Assembly (NCBI GenBank): GCA_031274855.1
Contig: JAISPO010000027.1
Span: 1-5,125 of the forward strand
DNA length: 5,125 nt
Direction of reading: 5' to 3'
Source of the DNA: Zoogloeaceae bacterium
Lineage (GTDB): Bacteria; Pseudomonadota; Gammaproteobacteria; Burkholderiales; Rhodocyclaceae
Part shown: positions 1 to 5,125 of the stretch, piece after piece
Position numbering within the stretch: position 1 is the first letter of the stretch
Layout: each line of letters begins with the position of its first letter
The notes under the pieces: model-generated
The model's input: the letters and a program-made list of their open reading frames with translations, nothing else
The model's database searches: none
Told to the model about the DNA's origin: nothing
Translations under genes and position numbers: made by a program

Positions 1-2
1 CT

Positions 3-197
3 GTGGACATTGATATTTTTTCTCTCGAAGCGAAGGTTGAGCGCGTTGCCGGATTTTGTGAGGCACTACGCGCGGAAAATCACGCCTTGCGCCAGCGCCT
101 ATCCGAGCTTGAGCGCGACAAGGAATCACTGGCGTCGCGCATGACGACTGCACGCGCGCGGCTCGAAAACCTCATGGACAAGTTGCCTGCCGAATGA
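3..197 (+). CDS. Short coiled-coil protein, TIGR02449 type, upstream of zapA
   Basis: This is a 64-residue protein that is almost entirely one charged alpha helix. Hydrophobic residues are spaced in heptad style (for example LEAKVERVAGFCEALRAEN, then LRQRLSELE), which predicts a coiled coil. Length, composition and position directly before zapA match the small TIGR02449-type family found in beta- and gammaproteobacteria, whose function is not established. A role near the division ring is inferred only from the neighbourhood. The start taken is the GTG at base 3, giving MDIDIFSLEAKVE, which agrees with the usual short N-terminus of the family. Because the window begins two bases earlier, neither the ribosome binding site nor an upstream start can be checked. 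The stop codon overlaps the zapA start (ATGA), which indicates translational coupling. Confidence 0.82.
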   Translation: MDIDIFSLEAKVERVAGFCEALRAENHALRQRLSELERDKESLASRMTTARARLENLMDKLPAE

Positions 198-499
198 GCG
201 CCCATACCGTCGACATCACGCTGCATGGCAAAGAATTCCGCATCGCTTGCGCGCCGGAAGAGAAAGACGATCTGCTCGCGGTGGCGGCTTTTCTCGACTG
301 GAAAATGGAAGAAATCGCCAAGCAGACCAAAAGCTCCGGCGAGAAGCTGGCGGTGATGACGGCGCTCAATCTGGCGCATGAACTGATCAATGTCAAAGAG
401 CCGGCAAACACGATTGACGCGAGCGAAGCGCGGCGTAAAATTGATGCCATGGAGGCGCGTCTGGATGCTGTGCTTGCGTTGCAGGAAGAGCTTTTCTAG
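194..499 (+). CDS. zapA: Cell division protein ZapA
   Basis: This 101-residue protein is of normal length for ZapA, the cytoplasmic FtsZ-associated protein that bundles FtsZ filaments at mid-cell and links the ring to ZapB. Residues 1-50 look like the globular head: VDITLHGKEFRIACAPEE matches the typical ZapA opening (a strand, G-x-x-F/Y-x-I-x-C, then PEE), followed by a helix with LLAVAAFLDWKMEEI. Residues 50-101 form the long C-terminal coiled-coil helix, including KLAVMTALNLAHELI, the AVMAALNIAHEL-like signature. The ATG overlaps the preceding stop codon (ATGA). No strong Shine-Dalgarno is visible, so expression probably depends on coupling. 6S RNA follows 11 bases after the stop, the classical zapA-ssrS arrangement. 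Confidence 0.95.
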   Translation: MSAHTVDITLHGKEFRIACAPEEKDDLLAVAAFLDWKMEEIAKQTKSSGEKLAVMTALNLAHELINVKEPANTIDASEARRKIDAMEARLDAVLALQEELF

Positions 500-510
500 A
501 CCGCCCAAAA

Positions 511-692
511 AGTTTCCCTGCGGTGCTCGTCAAGGTCGTAATTCCTTTGAACCAATGTCGATACGACATGGTTGCCGACCTCAAATGCCGCTGTTGTGAG
601 CAGCCCCCGTTGGCTGCGCCTGATGCGGCTGGAACGCGACCCCCCTGAACCCAGGTTCAGGACACTCGGCCTAACGGCACATGCGGGGAACC
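511..692 (+). ncRNA. ssrS: 6S RNA (regulator of sigma70 RNA polymerase)
   Basis: 6S RNA binds sigma70 RNA polymerase holoenzyme by mimicking an open promoter and lowers transcription in stationary phase. The 5' end GTTTCCC (512-518) pairs with GGGGAAC (685-691), and after an internal loop GTGC (523-526) pairs with GCAC (677-680), forming the terminal closing stem. The 5' segment with CTGCGGTGCTCGTCAAGG and CCTTTGAACC, and the 3' segment with CCCTGAACCCAGGTTCAGG, CGGCACATGCGGGGAA, resemble known proteobacterial 6S RNAs. The length of about 182 nt is typical (about 184 in E. coli). The position directly after zapA is the conserved genomic location. The exact ends are estimated from the stem. 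A promoter probably lies inside the 3' end of zapA, but I see only weak matches (TTGCGT at 474-479). Confidence 0.93.
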
Positions 693-698
693 GTAATC

Positions 699-730
699 AG
701 AGCACGGCGCGTTCCGTGCTCTCTTTTTTT
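699..730 (+). terminator. Rho-independent terminator downstream of 6S RNA
   Basis: A perfect 9-bp GC-rich stem (AGAGCACGG at 699-707 with CCGTGCTCT at 714-722) encloses a six-base loop. It is followed by C and seven Ts (724-730). This is a textbook intrinsic terminator. It lies a few bases past the 6S closing stem and 32 bases before the next gene, so it would end the ssrS precursor. The mature 3' end near 691 would then come from trimming, as is known for 6S RNA in other proteobacteria. Confidence 0.93.
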
Positions 731-762
731 GCGAAGGAACTTATCGTGGAGAAGCTGCCCGG

Positions 763-1569
763 ATGAGCGTCAATGAGTGGCTCCTCGGGTACCTCGCGCT
801 CGGCGCAGTGACAGGCTTTTTTGCCGGTCTGCTTGGCGTCGGCGGCGGCGTCATCATGGTGCCGGTGCTGGCGCTGATGTTCTCGGCGCAGGATTTCCCG
901 CAGCAGCATTTAATGCATCTCGCGCTCGGCACCTCAATGGCGGCCATCGCGTTCACTTCACTCTCCAGCTTGCGCGCCCATCACCAGCATGGCGCGGTGG
1001 TTTGGTCCATCGTGCGCGACATCGCGCCCGGCATTGTGATCGGTACCCTGCTGGGCGCGCAGGCCGTCGGCTTGATACCGACGCGGCCGCTGGCGATTTT
1101 CTTCACCTGTTTCATCGCTTATGTGGCGACGCAGATGATTCTCAACGTCAAGCCGAAACCGGCACGGCAGTTGCCCGGCCGCGCCGGTATGTTCGGCGCC
1201 GGCGCTTTCATCGGCGGCATTTCGGCGCTGGTGGCAATCGGTGGCGGCTCGCTGTCCGTACCTTTCATGACCTGGTGCAATGTCAAAGTGCATCAGGCCA
1301 TCGGCACTTCAGCGGCAATTGGTTTTCCGATTGCGCTGACAGGCACCATCGGCTATCTCATCGTTGGCCACGGCGCGACGAATCTGCCGGAAGGCGCCTA
1401 TGGCTTCATCTATCTACCGGCGCTGGCGGCGACAGTCATTGTTTCGATGCTGGTCGCGCCGCTGGGCGCAAAACTCGCGCATCGCCTGCCGGTACCGGCG
1501 ATGAAAAAAATCTTCGCCTGTGTGCTGCTCGTCCTGCTCGTCAAAATGTTGCACGGTCTGTTCTTCTGA
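763..1569 (+). CDS. TauE/SafE-family membrane permease (putative sulfite/anion exporter)
   Basis: This 268-residue inner-membrane protein has about eight hydrophobic segments and belongs to the TauE/SafE (DUF81) family, whose characterised members move sulfite, sulfoacetate or related organosulfur anions. The family's internal duplication is visible. Repeat 1 has GLLGVGGGVIMVPVL (22-36) and ALGTSMAAI (54-62). Repeat 2 has ALVAIGGGSLSVPFM (155-169) and AIGTSAAIGFP (179-189). The two halves are separated by a polar linker around residues 128-142 (NVKPKPARQLPGRAG). The substrate cannot be told from sequence. The chosen ATG has GGAGA at 748-752 with a 10-base spacing and gives a family-typical N-terminus. 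The gene lies just after the ssrS terminator, so it probably needs its own promoter, which I could not identify. Its TGA overlaps the ampG ATG, so the two are co-translated. Confidence 0.9.
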   Translation: MSVNEWLLGYLALGAVTGFFAGLLGVGGGVIMVPVLALMFSAQDFPQQHLMHLALGTSMAAIAFTSLSSLRAHHQHGAVVWSIVRDIAPGIVIGTLLGAQAVGLIPTRPLAIFFTCFIAYVATQMILNVKPKPARQLPGRAGMFGAGAFIGGISALVAIGGGSLSVPFMTWCNVKVHQAIGTSAAIGFPIALTGTIGYLIVGHGATNLPEGAYGFIYLPALAATVIVSMLVAPLGAKLAHRLPVPAMKKIFACVLLVLLVKMLHGLFF

Positions 1570-2879
1570 TGGCGCGCCCGGACTGGTTTGATGCGCTGTG
1601 GAACCGGCGGATGCTTATTTGCATCTTCACCGGTTTTTCTTCCGGCCTGCCGCTCTATTTGCTGCTCAACCTGATTCCGGCTTGGCTGCGCAGCGAAGGT
1701 ATCGGTCTGGCCGCCATCAGTATGCTGGCCCTCATGCAACTGCCCTACACATGGAAGTTCCTCTGGGCGCCGTTTCTCGACCGCTACGCCCTGCCTTGGC
1801 TGGGCCGGCGGCGTAGCTGGATGGCGCTTACGCAACTGGCATTACTGGGCGGGATTGTTTACTTCGGCCAGATCGCGCCGCAGGGATTGATAGCGCCTAA
1901 CCTCGAAACACTCGACTGGCCTGCCATTGCCGCGTTCGTCACCCATCCGGTCACGCTGGTCTGCCTGTTCGTCGCCCTGGCCTCGGCGACTCAGGACATC
2001 GCGCTCGATGCCTACCGGCGCGAACTGTTGCCGGATCGCGAGCTTGGCCTCGGCAATTCGGTGCATGTGAATGCTTACCGTATCGCCGGTCTCGTCCCCG
2101 GCTCGCTCTCGCTGATTTTGGCCGATCATCTGAGCTGGAACGAGGTGTTTGCCATTACCTCGTTATTCATGCTGCCGGGATTCATCATGACGCTGCTGGT
2201 ATCGGAAAAAGCCGGTAGCGGCGGCACGCCCCGGACGTTGCGCGAAGCCATTGTCGAGCCTTTCCGTGAATTTCTTGCTCGCGCCGGTTGGCGCGAAGCC
2301 TTGCTGGTGCTGACTTTCATCTTTTTTTACAAGCTCGGCGATTCGCTGTGCACGGCACTGGCCACTCCGTTTTATCTCGACATGGGCTTCAGCAAATCGG
2401 AGATTGGTCTGGTGGCCAAACACGCGGGGCTGTGGCCGGCGGTGATCGGCGGCCTGCTGGGCGGCCTCTGGATGGTTAAGCTCGGTATCAATCGGGCGCT
2501 GTGGCTGTTCGGCGCTGTGCAACTGGCGTCGATTTTCGGTTTTGCCTGGCTGGCATGGCTGGGGCCGAACGCAGCGGTGGATGTGGCGCAACTCGCGCAA
2601 CTTGCGCTGGTGATCGGCTTTGAGGCGCTCGGTGTCGGTTTGGGCACGGCCGCCTTCGTCGCCTTTATCGCCCGCGCCACCAATCCGCTCTATACCGCTA
2701 CGCAATTTGCCTTGTTCACCAGTCTGGCGGCATTGCCGCGCAGCCTTATCAATGCCGGGGCCGGTTACCTCGTCGAGCAACTCGGCTGGTCATCTTTCTT
2801 CCTGCTGTGCGTCCTGCTCGCCATACCCGGTATGCTCCTGCTGTTCCGCGTAGCGCCTTGGCGCGGCGCGAACGCTTGA
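1569..2879 (+). CDS. ampG: AmpG-type muropeptide MFS permease
   Basis: This 436-residue major facilitator protein has about 12 to 14 hydrophobic segments. AmpG imports GlcNAc-anhydroMurNAc peptides from the periplasm for cell-wall recycling, and in species with AmpR/AmpC it also feeds beta-lactamase induction. Diagnostic stretches are FTGFSSGLPLYLLLNLIPAWL (20-40), LPYTWKFLWAPFLDRY (58-73), the cytoplasmic RRRSW turn (80-84) and the AmpG hallmark ATQDIALDAYRREL (140-153). YKLGDSL (254-260) and the central loop after SEKAG also fit. The length matches the shorter AmpG forms without the C-terminal extension of the 491-residue E. coli protein. The start is the ATG in TGATG, overlapping the permease stop. 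The reading frame stays open upstream to 777, but that part is an out-of-frame, arginine/histidine-rich translation of the permease gene. No ampR or ampC is present in the window. Confidence 0.93.
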   Translation: MARPDWFDALWNRRMLICIFTGFSSGLPLYLLLNLIPAWLRSEGIGLAAISMLALMQLPYTWKFLWAPFLDRYALPWLGRRRSWMALTQLALLGGIVYFGQIAPQGLIAPNLETLDWPAIAAFVTHPVTLVCLFVALASATQDIALDAYRRELLPDRELGLGNSVHVNAYRIAGLVPGSLSLILADHLSWNEVFAITSLFMLPGFIMTLLVSEKAGSGGTPRTLREAIVEPFREFLARAGWREALLVLTFIFFYKLGDSLCTALATPFYLDMGFSKSEIGLVAKHAGLWPAVIGGLLGGLWMVKLGINRALWLFGAVQLASIFGFAWLAWLGPNAAVDVAQLAQLALVIGFEALGVGLGTAAFVAFIARATNPLYTATQFALFTSLAALPRSLINAGAGYLVEQLGWSSFFLLCVLLAIPGMLLLFRVAPWRGANA

Positions 2880-2907
2880 ATTGGCCCGTTCAGCTTTGAC
2901 TAATCAC

Positions 2908-2937
2908 TTAATATCGGAATGCGCTTATTGTTATAGT
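2908..2937 (+). promoter_or_regulatory. Candidate sigma70 promoter for the small acidic ORF
   Basis: In the AT-rich gap after ampG, TATAGT (2932-2937) matches five of six bases of the -10 consensus. TTAATA (2908-2913) matches four of six of the -35 consensus, with an 18-base spacer. Transcription would begin near 2944. That would exclude the GTG at 2936 as start codon and favour the ATGs at 2963-2972. This is a consensus match by eye only. Confidence 0.4.
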
Positions 2938-2962
2938 GAACGCATTGGACGACGTATCGGTG

Positions 2963-3169
2963 ATGATGGACATGAGTACGGAGAGAGAAGAGCCGCAGGA
3001 ATTCCTTGAACCGGAATTCGGATGTTTCGAGGAGGAGGTTCTGAATGCCGAATGGCAGCGGCCGGAATTACAACTGGGTCAGCAACCTGTCATGCCGCAT
3101 CATGACCGCTTTCCCACAGAAGGCGAGATTGAAACATTCCTGAAAATGGTCTATCTGAATCAGGAATGA
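2963..3169 (+). CDS. Small acidic protein of unknown function
   Basis: I do not recognise this protein. From the ATG at 2963 it has 68 residues, 17 of them Asp/Glu against 4 Lys/Arg, so it is strongly acidic (net about -13). There is no signal peptide, membrane segment or Cys/His metal motif; one Cys and an HH pair are present. The N-terminal half is Glu-rich (EREEPQEFLEPEFGCFEEE) and the C-terminus has a short amphipathic stretch (EGEIETFLKMVYLNQ). It could start at a GTG at 2936 (77 residues) or an ATG at 2972 (65 residues). The putative -10 box at 2932-2937 argues against the GTG, and no clear Shine-Dalgarno separates the two ATGs. The gene lies 83 bases after ampG on the same strand and converges on the methyltransferase gene with a 9-base gap. 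Coding is plausible but unproven. Confidence 0.6.
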   Translation: MMDMSTEREEPQEFLEPEFGCFEEEVLNAEWQRPELQLGQQPVMPHHDRFPTEGEIETFLKMVYLNQE

Positions 3170-3178
3170 CCGCTGCGG

Positions 3179-4336
3179 TTAAAGGGTGTGCGTGCGGTCG
3201 CCTCGTGTGAAGCCGGGCAGGGGTTCTTCGATGCCGCGCCCCAAAACAATCACTTTGAAAAGCTCACCCATTTCGTTGGGCGAGATCAGCATTTGAACCG
3301 CGCCGCCAGCGCGCAGTCCGGCAACGTCGCCGGTTTCGCGCCGCGCTGCCAGTAAATCGCCCAAGCCGAGATTGATGAGGAAGCTGCCCTGATTCGTGTA
3401 GCCCAGCACGTCGAGTCCGGCGGCGTGTCCTGCCTCGGCAACGGCAGTGAAATCGACATGGGCCGTGATATCCGAAAGACCCGGCCAGGCGAATAAATCA
3501 TCGTGAGCGCGATGGCGATAGTGGCAGCGCAGCGTGCCGCCATCGCGGCTTGGGTGATAGTACTCATGGCGCGGCAGTCCGTAATCAATCAGCAGCAGCG
3601 CGCCATGTGCCAAACGCCGTCCCCACTCGGCGATCCACGCCGAGGCATTCAATCCGATCTCGCTGACAAACGGCGCGGCAACCGGCAAAGCCGCGGCGGC
3701 GTCGGCAAGCCAGGGCGGCGCGGGTCGCTCTGCCCAGCCGAATCTTTGCTCAGTCATTTGTACGCCGCGTTCCATGAGACCTTCGGCGCGCCATGCCAGC
3801 GCGTGCACGGGCATCGCGTCCAGCAGTTCGTTGGCGAGCACACAGCCCGAAAATGTCTCAGGCAAGCAATCAAGCCAGACAACGCGATCAAGCAACTGCG
3901 GCGCGGCGGCGGCGATGGTCTCGCGCTGGCGGGCGCGCAGTTCTCCCGACAGTTCGAGAATCAGATAACGTTCCGGCAAGCCCTCGCCTGCCAGCGCCGT
4001 CAGCAGATCGGCGGCCAGTTTGCCGCTGCCCGCGCCGACTTCGAGAATGACCGGCGCGCTGGCGCGCAGGATTTGGGCAAGCTGCACCGCGAGCGTCTGC
4101 CCGAACAGCGGAGTTAACTCGGGCGCGGTGACGAAATCCCCGCCCGCGTCGCTGGCGCCGAATTTAATCGCCCCGCCGCCGTAATAACCCAGATTCGGGC
4201 AATGCAGCGCCAACTCCATGTAACGCGCAAAGGACAGCCAGCCGCCGCCACCGGCGATTTCGGCGGCGATGCGGCGCGACAATTCGCGGCTTGCGTCCTT
4301 GGCCGCTTCGGAAGGTTCAGGGAGCGTGATTACCAT
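3179..4336 (-). CDS. SAM-dependent methyltransferase, MidA/NDUFAF7 family (COG1565)
   Basis: This is a class I methyltransferase of about 385 residues, related to mitochondrial NDUFAF7/MidA, which dimethylates an arginine of a complex I subunit and supports complex I assembly. The bacterial substrate is not established. The N-terminal family block is present (GGWLSFARYMELALHCPNLGYY, 31-52), then GDFVTAPELTPLFGQ (66-80), the SAM-binding motif I LEVGAGSGKLAADLL (98-112), the acidic LILELS after the second strand (125-130), and the diagnostic ANELLDAMPVHAL (168-180). LIDYGLPRHEYYHPSRDGGTLRCHYRHRAHDD and DITAHVDFTAV follow in the C-terminal half, both typical of the family. The start chosen is the ATG at 4336, giving MVITLPEPSEAAKDASREL, the usual short lead-in. 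The frame is open to 4414, but those 26 residues do not resemble the family. No strong Shine-Dalgarno is visible at 4336. The gene is intact and monocistronic in this window. Confidence 0.9.
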   Translation of the reverse strand: MVITLPEPSEAAKDASRELSRRIAAEIAGGGGWLSFARYMELALHCPNLGYYGGGAIKFGASDAGGDFVTAPELTPLFGQTLAVQLAQILRASAPVILEVGAGSGKLAADLLTALAGEGLPERYLILELSGELRARQRETIAAAAPQLLDRVVWLDCLPETFSGCVLANELLDAMPVHALAWRAEGLMERGVQMTEQRFGWAERPAPPWLADAAAALPVAAPFVSEIGLNASAWIAEWGRRLAHGALLLIDYGLPRHEYYHPSRDGGTLRCHYRHRAHDDLFAWPGLSDITAHVDFTAVAEAGHAAGLDVLGYTNQGSFLINLGLGDLLAARRETGDVAGLRAGGAVQMLISPNEMGELFKVIVLGRGIEEPLPGFTRGDRTHTL

Positions 4337-4517
4337 CAAGACCGGAATTATGCCAAACTGCAACGCGACGCAAATCATGAGTATTCGCGCGTGAGAATTT
4401 GTGTTTTTCATCATGGTGGCGTATGTTTCTTATAGAGAGCAAGGTTGCAAAGCATCCGCAGACAACCAGTGGAATTTTCGGCCCTTGGCCCATCCAGCGC
4501 ATGAAAAAGGTAGCTCT
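4337..4517. promoter_or_regulatory. Divergent intergenic region with weak promoter candidates
   Basis: This 181-base region separates the minus-strand methyltransferase from the plus-strand secreted protein and must drive both if they are separately transcribed. It is more AT-rich than its flanks. On the minus strand CATAAT (4352-4347) could be a -10 with TTTGCG (4374-4369) 16 bases upstream, though this would leave almost no leader before the ATG at 4336. On the plus strand TATAGA (4431-4436) is a possible -10 without a convincing -35. I see no operator-like palindrome or riboswitch. Confidence 0.3.
4507..4510 (+). promoter_or_regulatory. Shine-Dalgarno AAGG for the secreted repeat protein
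   Basis: AAGG within the run AAAAAGG ends seven bases before the ATG at 4518, a normal spacing. It supports that ATG over the in-frame ATG at 4530, which lacks a comparable upstream purine run and would remove the positive residues of the signal peptide. Confidence 0.6.
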
Positions 4518-5125
4518 ATGAGAAAAGAAATGACGCTCTTGCTTGCGGTGCTTTCCTTATGCCTTGCACCCTTTCCGGCACAGGCGGCGAGCAGTGGCTT
4601 GATCATCGACATGAGCGATGCCGCTCCTCCGCCGTCGGGCGCAGGCTGGACATACGCCGCTGGCGTCTACACCATCAGTAATGGCGTTAATGTGACCGTC
4701 AGGGGCGATAATCAATCACCCGCCCCGAGCCAGCGCCGTCTCGCGGTAGCGGGGAGTGCGACGGTCACCCTGACGCTCGACAATGTTTCCATCACCGACC
4801 TTGGCAGCGGCCAAACCCCGCTTCTCTTGGGGATAGGCGCGAATGTGACACTGATTCTGGTGGAGGGGACAACCAACACCTTTACGTCGGGCTTTAACGC
4901 TGCCGGTATACGGACCACCGGCACGACGCTGACGATTAACGGCACAGGCAGCCTTCAGGCCGCTGGTACCGGCGGCGCGGGCATCGGCGGTAGCCGAGGC
5001 GAGGCGGGTGGCACACTCACGATCAACAGCGGCACGATCAAGGCCAACGGCGGCGCAGGCGGCGCAGGCATCGGCGGCGGCTTCTTCGGCGCAGGCGGCG
5101 CGGTCACCATCAGCGGCGGCACGAT
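4518..5125 (+). CDS. Secreted glycine-rich repeat protein, 3' end outside window (partial)
   Basis: This frame is open to the right edge, giving 202 complete codons without a stop. MRKEMTLLLAVLSLCLAPFPAQA is a classical Sec signal peptide: positive start, hydrophobic core, and likely signal peptidase I cleavage after AQA (residue 23). Residues 45-145 are rich in short Thr/Val/Asn strands (VTLTLDNVSIT, PLLLGIGANVTLILVEGTTNTF, AGIRTTGTTLTINGTGSLQAAG), resembling the beta-helical carbohydrate-binding-domain (DUF4353-like) surface proteins. From residue 152 a repeat of about 29 residues appears: GGAGIGG, then GG-T/A-x-TI-x-SGTI, then again GGAGIGGG. The product is probably exported to the periplasm, surface or medium, with a right-handed beta-helix built from these repeats. 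The C-terminus, which would show any anchor or sorting domain, is missing. Family assignment and ligand are uncertain, but the coding call is strong. Confidence 0.85.
   Translation, partial: MRKEMTLLLAVLSLCLAPFPAQAASSGLIIDMSDAAPPPSGAGWTYAAGVYTISNGVNVTVRGDNQSPAPSQRRLAVAGSATVTLTLDNVSITDLGSGQTPLLLGIGANVTLILVEGTTNTFTSGFNAAGIRTTGTTLTINGTGSLQAAGTGGAGIGGSRGEAGGTLTINSGTIKANGGAGGAGIGGGFFGAGGAVTISGGT
4971..5125 (+). repeat. 87-bp in-frame direct repeat (29-residue Gly-rich unit)
   Basis: The 21-base block at 4971-4991 (encoding GGAGIGG) recurs at 5058-5078 with two mismatches, a period of 87 bases or 29 codons. The second half of the unit also recurs: ACTCACGATCAACAGCGGCACGAT near 5015-5038 against GTCACCATCAGCGGCGGCACGAT at 5103-5125. 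The series continues beyond the window, so copy number is unknown. The repeat is preserved at protein level with synonymous changes. Confidence 0.75.

Noticed and set aside
80..508. 142-codon minus-strand ORF opposite zapA
   Set aside because: It overlaps zapA and its upstream partner, both well supported, and its product has no recognisable features.
572..766. Small plus-strand ORF between zapA and the permease
   Set aside because: It runs through the 6S RNA and its terminator, which fully explain this stretch.
777..1568. Long upstream extension of the ampG reading frame, overlapping the TauE/SafE gene
   Set aside because: The translation is Arg/His-rich and unlike any transporter, whereas the other frame encodes a clear TauE/SafE protein. 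The ampG homology begins exactly at the ATG at 1569.
2163..2780. 205-codon minus-strand ORF opposite ampG
   Set aside because: It is antisense to conserved AmpG sequence, with a low-complexity Gln/Arg/His-rich product, as expected from a GC-rich shadow frame.
3503..4117. 204-codon plus-strand ORF opposite the methyltransferase
   Set aside because: It lies entirely within the conserved methyltransferase coding region on the other strand. Its product is Arg/Gln-rich with no recognisable domain.
4712..4945. 77-codon minus-strand ORF opposite the secreted protein
   Set aside because: The plus strand carries a continuous frame with signal peptide, ribosome binding site and protein-level repeats. 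The antisense frame shows none of these.
4971..5125. CRISPR-like periodicity
   Set aside because: The repeats are in frame, contiguous and Gly-codon-rich with no unique spacers, so they are protein repeats.

Overview
The window (GC-rich, roughly 58-60% by eye) looks like a chromosomal segment of a betaproteobacterium. The evidence is the order coiled-coil TIGR02449-type protein, zapA, 6S RNA, together with proteobacterial AmpG and MidA/NDUFAF7-type proteins. I cannot name the genus.

Layout. Positions 3-499 hold two coupled small genes: a short coiled-coil protein and zapA, the FtsZ-ring regulator, overlapping by ATGA. Positions 511-692 hold 6S RNA (ssrS), recognised from its closing stem and conserved ends, followed by a strong intrinsic terminator (699-730). 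Next come two coupled membrane-protein genes: a TauE/SafE-family permease (763-1569) and ampG, the muropeptide permease (1569-2879), which overlap at TGATG. A small acidic protein of unknown function (about 2963-3169) follows, with a plausible promoter of its own. It converges, with a 9-bp gap, on a minus-strand SAM-dependent methyltransferase of the MidA/NDUFAF7 family (3179-4336). Across a divergent intergenic region, a secreted glycine-rich repeat protein begins at 4518 and runs off the right edge.

Functional picture. The left part is a housekeeping cell-division and global-regulation locus (ZapA with 6S RNA, the inhibitor of sigma70 RNA polymerase). The permease pair handles small anions and cell-wall recycling. 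The methyltransferase is linked by its family to respiratory complex I assembly. The final gene is exported and is the most accessory-looking element. In gammaproteobacteria ssrS is usually followed by the 5-formyltetrahydrofolate cyclo-ligase gene (ygfA/fau). Here that slot is occupied by the permease pair.

I found no mobile element, CRISPR array, tRNA or rRNA. No clearly new system is visible. The best leads are the orphan acidic protein, the ssrS neighbourhood, and the truncated repeat protein with a possible six-codon leader ORF.
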